The notes under the pieces are model-generated. The model ran no database searches. It worked only from the letters and a program-made list of their open reading frames with translations, and was not told where the DNA came from. A DNA stretch of 64,000 bases from Neorhizobium galegae (lineage in GTDB: Bacteria; Pseudomonadota; Alphaproteobacteria; Rhizobiales; Rhizobiaceae), in NCBI RefSeq assembly GCF_021391675.1, contig NZ_CP090096.1:124001-188000 (forward strand). The letters are read 5' to 3'. Shown one piece after another: positions 35,504-44,590 of this stretch; position 1 is the stretch's first letter, and each line of letters opens with the position of its first letter. Made by a program: the position numbers and the translations under genes.

Positions 35504-36529
35504 ATGACGGGTCACGATAAAAACAGAAGAAATCCGACGAATGGGCCGGTGACGCTTGCCGACGTCGCAAGGCTGGCCGACGTATCTCCTGTTACCGTCT
35601 CACGAGCCATCAACACCCCAAATCTGGTCAAGCCGCAAACGCTGGAAGCAATCGGCCGCGTCATCGCAAGGACCGGATACGTGCCCAATCTCCTGGCCGG
35701 GGGGCTCGCCTCACGAAGAACGAGGTTGATCGCTGCGATCGTGCCGTCAGTCGCCAGCACAATCTTCGCAGAAACCATAGAGGGTCTTAACGCCGAGCTT
35801 GTTTCTGCCGGCTACCAGCTCTTGCTTGGACTTTCCGGCTACGATGTCCAACGAGAGCTCGAACTGACCCGGGCGATCCTCGCCCGCCGTCCCGACGGCA
35901 TTATCCTGACCGGAATCTCTCATCTGAAAGAAACGCGCGCGATGCTGACCGGGGCAGGGTTGCCGATTGTCGAGATCTGGGACTCGACGCCGTCGCCGCT
36001 CGATACGGCAGTCGGCTTTTCGCACTTGGCCGTGGGCGCCCTGGTCGCCGAGCATCTTCTGGCGACGGGATATGACCGCTATGCCCAAATTGGCGCGAAC
36101 GACCCGCGCGCAGTCCAACGCCGCGACGGCTTCGTCAATCGTCTGGCGGGAATTGCGGAGGTGGAATTGCCGGCGCTCGATATGAACTCGCCATCGACGT
36201 TTAGCGACGGACGGGCCGCGATGGCGCAGCTTTTGGACCGGGGACACGGCACGCTCGGCGTCTTCTGTTCGTCGGACGTGGTAGCCCACGGGGCACTGGC
36301 CGAAGCCCATTTCCAAGGCTGCAAGATACCGGAGGACCTGGCTATCATCGGCTTTGGCGATTTCGATTTCGCTCCGCACACGCATCCTCCGCTAACGACC
36401 GTCCGCATCGATCGCCGCGACATCGGCACCAAGGCGGCGCAATCGATTTTAAAAAAAATCGCCGGCAACGAGGATGTGGGCGCCATGATCAATGTCGATT
36501 TCCACATCGTCGCGCGGGGAACTGCCTGA
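35504..36529 (+). CDS. LacI-family transcriptional regulator
   Basis: About 341 residues. The N-terminal helix-turn-helix and hinge read VTLADVARLADVSPVTVSRAI (about residues 17-37) and VARTGYVPN-like IARTGYVPNLLAGGLASRRTRLI. The effector domain ends with the usual AIIGFGDFDFA and PPLTTVRIDRRDIG. It is divergent from the tctCBA operon and convergent with the aldarate dehydratase gene. A LacI-type operator lies between it and tctC, so it probably represses the transporter until a sugar acid binds. Start codon uncertain: ATGs at 35495 and 35504 and a GTG at 35456 are all in frame; AGGA suits 35504. Confidence 0.88.
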   Translation: MTGHDKNRRNPTNGPVTLADVARLADVSPVTVSRAINTPNLVKPQTLEAIGRVIARTGYVPNLLAGGLASRRTRLIAAIVPSVASTIFAETIEGLNAELVSAGYQLLLGLSGYDVQRELELTRAILARRPDGIILTGISHLKETRAMLTGAGLPIVEIWDSTPSPLDTAVGFSHLAVGALVAEHLLATGYDRYAQIGANDPRAVQRRDGFVNRLAGIAEVELPALDMNSPSTFSDGRAAMAQLLDRGHGTLGVFCSSDVVAHGALAEAHFQGCKIPEDLAIIGFGDFDFAPHTHPPLTTVRIDRRDIGTKAAQSILKKIAGNEDVGAMINVDFHIVARGTA

Positions 36530-36538
36530 CATGCGGCC

Positions 36539-37708
36539 TCAAGCTCGCTTGCCGAACTCCGCCGTTCCCCTTGTCCAATGATGCGACTGCTCGGAAAGCG
36601 TGATCCCCAGTCCCGGACGGGCCGGTACAGCCATGCGGCCGTCCTTGATCTCCAGCCGCTCGTTGAACAGCGGATCGAGCCAGTCGAAATGTTCGACCCA
36701 AGATTCAAGTTCGTAAGCTGCCGCCAGGTGCAAATGGATTTCCATGGCAAAATGCGGCGCCAGTTGCACCTTTTTCGCTTCCGCCAGCGCACAAATCTTC
36801 AGGAATTGGGTAATGCCGCCTACCCGTGGCGCGTCCGGCTGGATGAAATCAACGGAATTGTTCTGGATAAGAGATGCATGTTCAAGAACGCTTGCCAGCA
36901 TTTCGCCGGTCGCGATCGGCGTGTCCAACTGCGCCGCAAGCGCCGCATGCCCTTCGACATCATATGCGTCGAGCGGCTCCTCGATCCAGGTAAGGTTATA
37001 AGGCTCCATCAGGCGGCCGAAACGCACGGCGCTCGGCCGGTCCCATTGCTGGTTTGCATCGACCATCATGGCTGCCCGGCCACCGATGCGGTCGTGAACT
37101 GCCGCCACTCGCTTCAGGTCGATATTCATGTCCGGCTGACCGACCTTGATCTTGACGCCGCCGATGCCGGCCGCGATCGACTGCTCGACGTTTTCGAGAA
37201 CCTCTTCGATCGGAGAAGAAAGGAACCCGCCGGACGTGTTGTAGCATCTGACGGAATCACGGTGTGCGCCCAGCAGCTTTGCGAGCGGCAGACCCGCGCG
37301 CTTGGCTTTGAGATCCCACAACGCCACATCGAAAGCAGCGATCGCTTGAATGGCAAGACCGCTGCGACCGACGGAGGCACCGGCCCAGCAGAGTTTGTTC
37401 CAGAGCTTGCCGATATCGTTCGGATCTTCACCGATTAAAACCTCGGCGATCTCCTTTGCATGCTCGTATTGGCCGGGACCGCCTGCCCGCTTGGAATAAC
37501 TGAACCCGATGCCGCTATGCCCCCGCTGCGTCTCTATCTCTGCGAACAGGAACGCAACCTCGGTCAGCGGCTTCTGCCGGCCGGTCAGCACCTTTGCATC
37601 GCTGATCGGCGTTTTCAGCGGCAGGAAGATCGAGGAAAGCTTGATCCAGGCAATGCTGTCTCCACCGCCGATTTGCTGCGTTGAGCCCGTTGTCGAGTGC
37701 GTATCCAT
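36539..37708 (-). CDS. Enolase-superfamily dehydratase, galactarate/L-talarate dehydratase-like
   Basis: About 389 residues, mandelate racemase subgroup. The catalytic K-x-K is in GGVKIKVGQPD (about residues 181-191), metal ligands follow in MMVDANQQW, WIEEPLD and IATGEML, and the catalytic His is in LAPHFAMEIHLHLAAAYE. IQPDAPRVGGIT and WVEHFDWLDPLFNERLE match the galactarate/talarate dehydratases closely. It would dehydrate a sugar diacid to a keto-deoxy acid. It is convergent with the LacI gene and divergent from a LysR gene. Alternative starts at 37723 and 37762 are in frame. Confidence 0.83.
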   Translation of the reverse strand: MDTHSTTGSTQQIGGGDSIAWIKLSSIFLPLKTPISDAKVLTGRQKPLTEVAFLFAEIETQRGHSGIGFSYSKRAGGPGQYEHAKEIAEVLIGEDPNDIGKLWNKLCWAGASVGRSGLAIQAIAAFDVALWDLKAKRAGLPLAKLLGAHRDSVRCYNTSGGFLSSPIEEVLENVEQSIAAGIGGVKIKVGQPDMNIDLKRVAAVHDRIGGRAAMMVDANQQWDRPSAVRFGRLMEPYNLTWIEEPLDAYDVEGHAALAAQLDTPIATGEMLASVLEHASLIQNNSVDFIQPDAPRVGGITQFLKICALAEAKKVQLAPHFAMEIHLHLAAAYELESWVEHFDWLDPLFNERLEIKDGRMAVPARPGLGITLSEQSHHWTRGTAEFGKRA

Positions 37709-37814
37709 TCGTCTCACGCCCATAAAGGTTTCGCGTCTGGTCTTGACCGTTACCGATCTCACCCATTTAAGTCCAGATTGATTATTGTAGAGAATCTATA
37801 CCGGAGTTGGATAG

Positions 37815-38729
37815 ATGCTGGATATGACGCAGGTCAGATCGTTTGTCGTGCTGGCGTCAGAGTTGAATTTCAGCCGTGCCGCCCGACGCTTGAATATCAC
37901 GCAGCCGCCCCTCAGCCGGCAGATCAAGCTCTTGGAGCAGGAACTGGACGTCACGCTGTTGGAAAGGACTAGCCGGCGGGTCGCTCTGACTCCTGCCGGC
38001 ATGATATTCTTGGTGGAAGCCCAAAAGTTGATCGAGCAGGGTAATACGGCCACAACAGCGGCGCGGCGAGCGGCACGCGGCAGCGCTGGATCGGTGAGAA
38101 TCGCATTTGTGGGAGCAGCAACCTATAGTTTTTTGCCAAAATTCATCAGTGCCGCACGCACCACCGCCCCTCAGATCGAGCTAGAATTGGTGCAGATGGA
38201 GACGGCGGAACAACTCCAGTCGATCAACGCCGGCCGTATCGATCTGGGCTTGTCGCGCCCGTTAATAGGTTCGCATTATCTCGAAAGCGTCTGCGTGGCG
38301 CTCGAACCGATGATGCTTGCGATACCCCGGGCTCATCCCCTAGCCGCCAATCGCCGTCCCGCGCTGAACATGCTCGACGGCGAGCCCTTCATCATGTTTT
38401 CCGCCCAGGCGCGATATTTGCACGAAAAGCTGGCCAGGCTACTGGCCGAAGCCCGGATTACCCCACGCATTGTGCAGCACATGACGCATTCACAGGCCAT
38501 TCTGTCACTGGTGAGCGCTGGCATAGGTTTGGCAATCGTGCCAGGCGAGACCCGGACCGCTTGCTTCGATAGTGTCGTATTTCGCCCGATCGATCTCCGC
38601 GAAGAATGCATAGCCGAACTCCACGCCATCTGGAGACCGGACAATCGCAATCGCTTGCTGCAAGACATCCGCAACGTAGCAGTGCGAACGGGAACCCATG
38701 ACGGTCATCTCGCCGGAAAGAACCTTTGA
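37815..38729 (+). CDS. LysR-family transcriptional regulator
   Basis: 304 residues. The winged helix is at residues 4-62 (TQVRSFVVLASELNFSRAARRLNI, TQPPLSRQIKLLEQELDVTLLERT), the effector domain from about residue 90 (GSVRIAFVGAATYSFLPKFI). GGAG eight bases upstream supports the ATG. It is divergent from the dehydratase gene with a 106-bp gap and is the natural candidate to regulate it. The TQPPLSRQI form is common in CbbR/BenM-type activators of aromatic or sugar-acid genes; the effector is unknown. Confidence 0.9.
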   Translation: MLDMTQVRSFVVLASELNFSRAARRLNITQPPLSRQIKLLEQELDVTLLERTSRRVALTPAGMIFLVEAQKLIEQGNTATTAARRAARGSAGSVRIAFVGAATYSFLPKFISAARTTAPQIELELVQMETAEQLQSINAGRIDLGLSRPLIGSHYLESVCVALEPMMLAIPRAHPLAANRRPALNMLDGEPFIMFSAQARYLHEKLARLLAEARITPRIVQHMTHSQAILSLVSAGIGLAIVPGETRTACFDSVVFRPIDLREECIAELHAIWRPDNRNRLLQDIRNVAVRTGTHDGHLAGKNL

Positions 38730-38792
38730 ATAACCGTCGGAAACCCGGCGCGTCGACTACAAGCTTCTTCCAGTCGTTCGGCGATTGAATGA

Positions 38793-39002
38793 CCACTGTC
38801 TCGTTTCGCCGGACAGCAGCTGGACGATGCCTTCTCGTCTGTCGCGCTGGGAAAACACCTCACCAAACTGATGCTGGCGTGCGCTCCCGAATTGGACTGC
38901 ATCTATTATTCCAACGACGACATGGCGACCGGCGGCCTGTTCGCCTGCAGGGAGCTCTGGGGTACGGCTCTCCAAGATATTCTAATCGCCGGCTTCAACG
39001 GA
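38793..39002 (+). pseudogene. Remnant of a LacI-family regulator
   Basis: The frame shows an internal piece of a LacI effector domain: GQQLDDAFSSVALGKHL, ELDCIYYSNDDMATGG, LFACRELWG and ILIAGFNG. CIYYSNDDMA and IAGFNG are hallmarks of GntR-like LacI proteins. The N-terminal DNA-binding part is absent (stop just upstream) and the C-terminus ends abruptly after GFNG, where another remnant on the opposite strand begins. No start codon or ribosome site remains. Confidence 0.7.
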
Positions 39003-39209
39003 TGGCGCGCTGATCCGCAACCTCCCACGCGGCTTTTCCGTACCCGAGGCAATAGCTGCCGCAGTCTCATCGAGCTCCGTCAACAGAGCGGCTGTCCGCG
39101 CGTGAAGGGCGCGTCCTTCCTTGGTGAGTTTCAGGTTGTGCACCCCGCGCCCGAACAGCCGAAGCTGAAGGGCAGCCTCCAGCTCGGTAACGCGTCGGGA
39201 CAGGGTTGC
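39003..39209 (-). pseudogene. Remnant of a LysR-family regulator
   Basis: Read on the minus strand: ATLSRRVTELEAALQLRLFG, then LTKEGRALHARTAALLTELDETAA and EKPRGRLRISAPS. These are the second half of a LysR helix-turn-helix, the linker helix and the first strand of the effector domain. A stop codon replaces the residues before ATLSRR, and the frame ends against the LacI remnant. It is an internal fragment without start or end. Confidence 0.7.
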
Positions 39210-39354
39210 CTAGGCTCGAAATCCTGCCCAACGAAGAACAAAAGGCGATCACGAACTTGTGTTCGCGGCAAAGCGTAACGTCGGGCCTCTCCCCATCGAA
39301 TAGGTGGTTACGCAGCCGATCACCGGCCTGCGGACTTCAAAGAGGAGATCATCC

Positions 39355-39642
39355 ATGAACCATTCCACGCTCACCCTCGCCCTCGCCGGCTCGCTCGCAT
39401 CGGCAATCGCATCCGTTTCCTTCGCCGCACCGCTGGCGCCGGAAAAGATGGTCGGCAACGAGAAATGCTATGGCATCGCACTGAAGGGTCAGAACGATTG
39501 CGCCGCCGGCGCCGGCACCACCTGCGCAGGCACCTCGACGGTCGACTATCAGGGCAATGCCTGGAAGGCCGTCCCCACGGGCACCTGCACCTCGATGAAT
39601 GTCAATGGCCATAAAGGCATGCTGGAGCCCATGAAGGGTTGA
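39355..39642 (+). CDS. bufA1: DUF2282 bufferin-type precursor peptide (BufA1)
   Basis: A 95-residue small protein. A signal peptide spans about residues 1-25 ([20 protein letters not shown]). The mature part carries four cysteines at 38, 49, 57 and 78 in [35 protein letters not shown] and GTCTSM. DUF2282 peptides are substrates of DUF692 (MNIO) enzymes, which convert cysteines to sulfur heterocycles; the products (bufferins, oxazolin-type) bind copper in the periplasm. AGAGGAG upstream fixes the start. It is followed by its modifying enzyme, partner and DoxX genes. Copper binding here is inferred from the family. Confidence 0.88.
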   Translation: MNHSTLTLALAGSLASAIASVSFAAPLAPEKMVGNEKCYGIALKGQNDCAAGAGTTCAGTSTVDYQGNAWKAVPTGTCTSMNVNGHKGMLEPMKG

Positions 39643-39651
39643 TCCCCGACC

Positions 39652-39676
39652 GGAGGCCCGGTTTGGCCGGGCCTCC
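39652..39676 (+). other. Strong hairpin between precursor and enzyme genes
   Basis: Two exact 10-bp arms (GGAGGCCCGG / CCGGGCCTCC) around a 5-base loop, 10 bp after the precursor stop. No T-run follows, so it is more likely a leaky attenuator or an mRNA-stabilising structure that favours the peptide over its enzyme. Confidence 0.6.
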
Positions 39677-39706
39677 GCCTCATCCGTCGATACAGGGAGA
39701 ACAGCA

Positions 39707-40588
39707 ATGACCGTTTCAGCAGACCGTGCCACCGTCCTGCCGCTACGCGCCGGCCTCGGCCTCAAGCCGGAGCATTACGAAACCATTCTCGCCATCAGGC
39801 CGGATGTCGGCTTTTTCGAGGTTCATGCCGAAAACTACATGGGTGCTGGCGGGCCACCGCACCGCTATCTCGAGGCCGTCGCCGACCTCTATCCGCTCTC
39901 GCTCCATGGCGTAGGCCTGTCGATTGGTGCAGCGCGCGACCTCGACAGAAAACATCTGAAGCGGCTTCGCGGCCTCATCGATCGCTACCGGCCGCAGAGC
40001 TTTTCGGAACATCTGGCCTGGTCGACCCACGAGACCAGCTTCTTCAACGACCTTCTGCCGCTGCCCTATACGGCCGAAACGCTGGCGCGGGTCGTCGACC
40101 ATGTCGATGAGACGCAGCAATGGCTCGGCCGGCAAATGTTGCTCGAAAATCCGTCGACCTATCTATTGTTCTCCGAGAGCACGATCGACGAAGTGGACTT
40201 CCTGACGGAGATCGCCGACCGCGCCGGCTGCGGGCTGCTGCTCGACGTCAACAATGTCATGGTTTCGGCCGTAAACCACTGTCTCGATCCGGTCGCCTAT
40301 ATCGACCGTTTTCCGCTCGAACTGGTGGGTGAAATACACCTGGCCGGCTATGACGAAACCGTCGACAGCGTGGGTGACCGGCTGCTGATCGACGCCCATG
40401 GCAGCACGGTCAGAACCGATGTGGTGGAGCTTTACCGGCACACGCTGTCCCGGAGCGGCCCCCTGCCGACATTGATCGAGTGGGACAACGACGTCCCGGA
40501 TTTTGCCACCCTTCAGGCAGAGGCGGTTCGCGCCGATGCCATGCTGGCCGCCGCGGCCCCGGGCCGCCGCGCAACCCGGGCGGCATGA
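39707..40588 (+). CDS. bufB1: DUF692 multinuclear non-heme iron oxidase (MNIO), BufB
   Basis: A 293-residue TIM-barrel enzyme that would oxidatively modify cysteines of the upstream peptide. The expected metal-site residues are all present: E38 and H40 ([10 protein letters not shown]), H67 (SLHGVG), E101-H102 (SEHLAW), E147-N148 (LLENPSTY), D180-N182-N183 (LLLDVNNV), H191, E209-H211 (GEIHLAGYD), D229-H231 (LIDAHGSTV) and E258 (LIEWDND). Its stop overlaps the next start (ATGA). It acts in the cytoplasm before export of the peptide. Confidence 0.92.
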   Translation: MTVSADRATVLPLRAGLGLKPEHYETILAIRPDVGFFEVHAENYMGAGGPPHRYLEAVADLYPLSLHGVGLSIGAARDLDRKHLKRLRGLIDRYRPQSFSEHLAWSTHETSFFNDLLPLPYTAETLARVVDHVDETQQWLGRQMLLENPSTYLLFSESTIDEVDFLTEIADRAGCGLLLDVNNVMVSAVNHCLDPVAYIDRFPLELVGEIHLAGYDETVDSVGDRLLIDAHGSTVRTDVVELYRHTLSRSGPLPTLIEWDNDVPDFATLQAEAVRADAMLAAAAPGRRATRAA

Positions 40589-41367
40589 CCATGGGTCTCA
40601 CCGAAAGTCAGGATGCCTTCGCGACCGCCCTGCTGCATCCGGACGGGCCGCTTCCCCAAGGCATCACCACCGCCCGCGGCGCGGCCGGTTCATCGCGCTT
40701 CGCCGTCTACCGCAACAATGTCTATGTCGGGCTGACGACGGCACTCGGCCAGCGCTTCCCGGTGACGAAGCGGCTCGTCGGCTCCGACTTCTTCGTCGGC
40801 ATGGCACGCGCCTACGCCGCGGATCACAAGCCGGCCTCACCACTGATCATGCACTATGGCGATGACTTCCCCGATTTCATCGCGGCGTTTCTCCCCGCTG
40901 CTTCTCTCCCTTATCTTCCCGATGTCGCCCGGATCGAGGTTGCCTGGACCCGGGCCTATCATGCGGCGGACAGATTGCCGCTCGGCGTCACCGCACTTGC
41001 CAGCGTCGCGCCAGAACGAATTTCCGAGATGGTGCTCGTTCCGCATCCTTCGGCCCGGCTCGTGCGGTCGGACTTTCCGGCCGGCGCCATCTGGAGCGCC
41101 CACCAGGGCGAGACCGTGGCAACGGTAGCCGACTGGCATCCCGAAGCGGCGCTGGTCGTGCGGCCGGCAATGCACGTCGAGGTACATGTCCTACCTCCGC
41201 AGGACGCGACGTTCGCGGCCTCCCTCCTTGAGGGCGCTACCCTCGGCGAGGCGGCGCAGACGGCATTCGCCGTCGCGCCCGATTTCGATTTCGGATCGGC
41301 GCTGATCGGTCTGATCGGCCTTGGCGTATTCAGCGCCTTTGAACCTGTTGAAGGAGAAGTCCCATGA
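40585..41367 (+). CDS. bufC1: BufC/HvfC-type partner protein (DUF2063)
   Basis: A 260-residue protein. The N-terminal domain (about residues 8-100) reads [29 protein letters not shown] (a region), [17 protein letters not shown] and [10 protein letters not shown], the DUF2063 pattern always found beside DUF692 enzymes. Its C-terminal half is beta-rich. It probably binds or presents the precursor peptide to the MNIO; that function is reported for related systems. It overlaps both neighbours by four bases, so all three are translationally coupled. Confidence 0.88.
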   Translation: MTMGLTESQDAFATALLHPDGPLPQGITTARGAAGSSRFAVYRNNVYVGLTTALGQRFPVTKRLVGSDFFVGMARAYAADHKPASPLIMHYGDDFPDFIAAFLPAASLPYLPDVARIEVAWTRAYHAADRLPLGVTALASVAPERISEMVLVPHPSARLVRSDFPAGAIWSAHQGETVATVADWHPEAALVVRPAMHVEVHVLPPQDATFAASLLEGATLGEAAQTAFAVAPDFDFGSALIGLIGLGVFSAFEPVEGEVP

Positions 41368-41861
41368 CCATAGAACGTACTTCCTCCCGCGGTCTCGGCG
41401 TAGCACTTGTCTCGCTTCATCATCGCGCCGAACGCCTGCTCGCATTAATTCCACAGTCGCTGCCGCTGCTGGCGCTGCGCATCGGCCTGGCAATCCCGTT
41501 CTTCAAATCGGGGCTGACGAAGTGGGACGGATTCCTGACCCTCTCGACCGGAGCCAGATTTCTATTCGAACAGGAATTCAAGCTGCATATATTCGGCAGC
41601 CAATTCTCCTACCCTATGCCGTTGACCATGGCGGCGGCGGCCGGGATTGCCGAACTTGCCCTGCCCGTCCTGCTGGTCCTGGGCCTTTTCACCCGCTATG
41701 CGGCTCTTGGCCTGCTCGCGATGACGGCAGTGATCCAGCTCACCATTCCGGACGGCTGGGCCAACTTCCATCTTCCATGGGCCGCCATGGCGCTGACCCT
41801 TGTGGTGTACGGCGGCGGCAGGATCGCACTTGATCCCTTGGTCAAACTGCGCGGCGAATGA
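41364..41861 (+). CDS. DoxX-family membrane protein
   Basis: A 165-residue protein with four predicted helices: LALRIGLAIPFFKSGL, MTMAAAAGIAELALPVLLVLGLF, YAALGLLAMTAVIQLTI and WAAMALTLVVYGGG. It has FFKSGLTKWDGF after helix 1, as in DoxX proteins. DoxX genes regularly close bufferin/HvfABCD operons, and here it overlaps the preceding gene by ATGA. Its role in these systems (redox partner or export helper) is not known. Confidence 0.85.
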   Translation: MTIERTSSRGLGVALVSLHHRAERLLALIPQSLPLLALRIGLAIPFFKSGLTKWDGFLTLSTGARFLFEQEFKLHIFGSQFSYPMPLTMAAAAGIAELALPVLLVLGLFTRYAALGLLAMTAVIQLTIPDGWANFHLPWAAMALTLVVYGGGRIALDPLVKLRGE

Positions 41862-42293
41862 CCAAACTCCGCCCATCCCGAATCGGTTGGATACTCTCAA
41901 TCCGCCTAACCTGGAGACATTCGGAAGAGCGTGCCCCCGAAGGGGATCGAAGCTTCAACTCACGCGATGGGGTACGCTGCTTTAAGTCATTGAAACCTGA
42001 GGAAACGCTTCAGAAAATCAATTGTCATCCGGGTCTCACAAATCCGGTGACGGTTGAAGCCTGGTGGAGCAGGTAACAGAACCGGCCCGGCCTCCCGGGC
42101 CAAGAACAGAGCGGCCGAGCTGTTCACTTTGTTCCGTGACTTAAGCCACGTCATCACCCATGTAGAAAGCGTTTCCGTCCAGAATTTCTGAGGGGTCGCC
42201 ATGAATCTACATGGTGCACACCTTTGCCGACAGGTCCCAGTTGCACGAAGTCTCCGTTTATACCACTGTGTAGCGGTGACGGAGGGTGCAGTG
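41862..42293. other. Intergenic region between bufferin and YcaO clusters
   Basis: 432 bp without a convincing gene. It holds an exact 7-bp-stem hairpin (GGCCCGG / CCGGGCC, 42084-42101) without a T-run, which may mark the end of the bufferin transcript or lie in the leader of the next gene. A frame opening at 42201 only extends the regulator gene and lacks a ribosome site. Confidence 0.45.
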
Positions 42294-42734
42294 ATGGATC
42301 AGAAGAAGCCGAACCCGATTGACGTACATGTTGGATCAAGGATCCGGCTGAGGCGGGCCATGCTGAAGATGTCTCAGGAGAGATTGGCCGACGGGCTTGG
42401 GATTACTTTCCAGCAAGTGCAGAAATACGAAAAGGGAACCAATCGGGTTGGCGCCAGTCGTCTTCAGATGATCGCAACTATACTGGGCGCGCCTGTTGGC
42501 TATTTCTTTGCCGATGCGCCAACCCCGTTGTCGACAACCGATAGCAAACCTGTCGTGCACGAGGAAGATGCGGTGACCTCCTTTTTGGCAACCCGCGAGG
42601 GGGTGGAACTCAATCTGGCATTCCAGAGGGTGGCAAATGCGAAGCTCCGCCAAAACATCGTTCAACTGGTCAAATCCTTAGGGGCCCCGTCAGGTCTGGA
42701 CCGCGATCACGCGGATCCAGGCGCTACGCGTTAG
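42294..42734 (+). CDS. XRE/Cro-type regulator
   Basis: A 146-residue DNA-binding protein. The helix-turn-helix occupies about residues 12-66: GSRIRLRRAMLKMSQERLADGL, then GITFQQVQKYEKGTNRVGASR and LGAPVGYFF. The C-terminal half is helical with a phosphatase-like spacer of unknown role (VTSFLATREGVELNLAFQRV). This type is frequent in rhizobia. GGAGGG eight bases upstream supports the ATG. It is followed after 12 bp by the SARP-like regulator, with which it probably controls the YcaO-TfuA genes. Confidence 0.85.
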   Translation: MDQKKPNPIDVHVGSRIRLRRAMLKMSQERLADGLGITFQQVQKYEKGTNRVGASRLQMIATILGAPVGYFFADAPTPLSTTDSKPVVHEEDAVTSFLATREGVELNLAFQRVANAKLRQNIVQLVKSLGAPSGLDRDHADPGATR

Positions 42735-42746
42735 CGGATCGTTCCG

Positions 42747-44558
42747 ATGCTCCGGCTTGTGACGTTCGGGGGCCTCTGGCTTGCTGACGGGGAACGAGGG
42801 ACAGTGCCCCTGCCGCAGAAGGCACTGTTTGGCCTCGCTTATATGTTGGCCAGCGGTGAATTTGAACTACCGCGAGATTATCTGGCGCGGCTGCTCTGGG
42901 CCGGCGATCAAGACGCCGCCAAAATCAACTTTCGAAAAATGGCCGAGCGCGTGCGGAAATGCGCCGTGGACGGCTGGCCCGCGCCACTCGATTTCACGGC
43001 TTCGACCGTACAGCTATCTGCCGAGCCCCTTGAGGCGGATTTCTCCGTCTTCTCCAGTGATCTTGAAGCACTGCCGCGATTGAACGCGATGTCGAAATTG
43101 ATGACGCGGCAGTTTATGGACGAAGCCAATTTACCCATCGGCCTAAAACCATGGATCGAGAAACAACGGTCGGTCCAGTGGCAACGCTTTCGCGCAGGGC
43201 TCTTCGAGGCACAAGCCGCCGCGGCGAGTCGGTCGGAATGGGCCGATGTCAAGGATAGCGCAAAACAACTCCTCGAACGCGATCCGGGCGATTCCGCTGT
43301 ACGTGAGGTGTTGCTGGGGGCGCATCGTCATGATGACCAAATTGGATCCTCTAGATCATCGGTCAGTCGAGCTGAGTTCACGCTGCCCGTAGGGACAGCA
43401 ATCGTCCCCTCAATGCCCATGGAACTGCCCCGGCTGGTATTACTTCCTCCCCAGGAAGCAGAGCAAAACGCCGCTTATCCAGCCCGCGCATTGATGGAAG
43501 ATATCACGATAAGTCTTTGCTCCTTGAGGACGGTGGCGGTCGTTGCTCCGTATACGGCTGCCCGCATCCGGCAGGATGCGGATAAGATGGCTCAGCTGGA
43601 GAGACATTCCATCTCCTACGTCCTTGACACGAACATCAGCAGCGAAGGTCTCTTCGTACAGATGATCTTCCTTCCCTCGGACAGCGTTTTGTGGGCGGAA
43701 CGCTTCCGCCTCAATGCCAGCTCGCTTGCTTCACACCGCAGACAAGTGGCACAGATGATCGTGATGGCAATCAGCGGCCACCTCCAGCGCACCGAAATTG
43801 TGCTCGCTGATTACCGTGCTCATCCGGATGTCTACAGGTCCTATCTTACAAGCGCCCAGCATCTCAACAAGTTCACGCTCCCTGACGTGCGCCGGGCTAG
43901 AAATGCCTTTCGAGAAACGCTGAGAATGCGCGGGGATTTCGCGCCGGCATTGGCGGGTTTGTCCCGTACCTACTCCTGGGAATGGGTCTTGACGGCGCGG
44001 GGAGAGACCGAACTGCTGGCTCAGGCGGAAGAAACGGCAAGAAAAGCAGTGGCCCTGCAGCCGGAACTGGCATCGGCGCACCGGGAGCTTGGGCTATCGA
44101 GGCTTTACCTTGGCGATGTCGACGGAAGCCTGGAGGCATTCGATCGGGCGGAAGGATTGAGCCCACACCTTGCCGACGCAATATGCGGGTATGCCGACGC
44201 TCTGGTTCATGCATCGAAGCCTGCCGATGGGTTAGCGAAAATCAGCAACGCTATCCGCCTAAATCCGATATGCCCCGACGATTATTTCTGGATTGCGGCC
44301 GGCGCCAGCTATTTCCTGGGTGAATTTCATCAGGCGATCAGCTATATCGACCGAATGGGGGACTCCTCGTCGGCTCGGAGATTGCTTGCGGCCAGCTATG
44401 CTATGGCCGGCGATACCGCGAAAGCACGCTTCCATCGCCGCCGGGCTCAGGAGCTCAATCCGCAATTCGATCTCGACAAATGGCTTTCCGTACTTCCGGT
44501 GAAAGAACAATGGCAGAAGGAACTCTACCGAGAGGGCCTGATGAAAGCCGGGTTTTAG
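42747..44558 (+). CDS. SARP-like winged-helix regulator with TolB-like and TPR domains
   Basis: 603 residues in three parts. Residues 1-90 form an OmpR/SARP-like winged helix (LRLVTFGGLWLADG, LLWAGDQDAAKINFRKMAERVRK). Residues about 230-345 match the TolB-like/adenylate-cyclase-associated domain (ALMEDITISLCSLRTVAVVAPYTAARI, YVLDTNIS, LWAERFRLN). Residues about 360-585 are TPR-type helical repeats (AEETARKAVALQPELASAHRELG, LEAFDRAEGLSPHLADA). Such proteins act as activators in rhizobia. It lies between the XRE gene and the small peptide gene, so it is a likely pathway-specific regulator. No catalytic domain is present. Confidence 0.8.
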   Translation: MLRLVTFGGLWLADGERGTVPLPQKALFGLAYMLASGEFELPRDYLARLLWAGDQDAAKINFRKMAERVRKCAVDGWPAPLDFTASTVQLSAEPLEADFSVFSSDLEALPRLNAMSKLMTRQFMDEANLPIGLKPWIEKQRSVQWQRFRAGLFEAQAAAASRSEWADVKDSAKQLLERDPGDSAVREVLLGAHRHDDQIGSSRSSVSRAEFTLPVGTAIVPSMPMELPRLVLLPPQEAEQNAAYPARALMEDITISLCSLRTVAVVAPYTAARIRQDADKMAQLERHSISYVLDTNISSEGLFVQMIFLPSDSVLWAERFRLNASSLASHRRQVAQMIVMAISGHLQRTEIVLADYRAHPDVYRSYLTSAQHLNKFTLPDVRRARNAFRETLRMRGDFAPALAGLSRTYSWEWVLTARGETELLAQAEETARKAVALQPELASAHRELGLSRLYLGDVDGSLEAFDRAEGLSPHLADAICGYADALVHASKPADGLAKISNAIRLNPICPDDYFWIAAGASYFLGEFHQAISYIDRMGDSSSARRLLAASYAMAGDTAKARFHRRRAQELNPQFDLDKWLSVLPVKEQWQKELYREGLMKAGF

Positions 44559-44590
44559 ATTTTCAGCACCAACAACCTAAGGGGTAAGAT

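Noticed and set aside
41930-42000. GTGCCCCCGAAGGGGATCGA stretch considered as part of a tRNA
   Set aside because: No cloverleaf with acceptor stem, anticodon arm and T-loop could be drawn around it.
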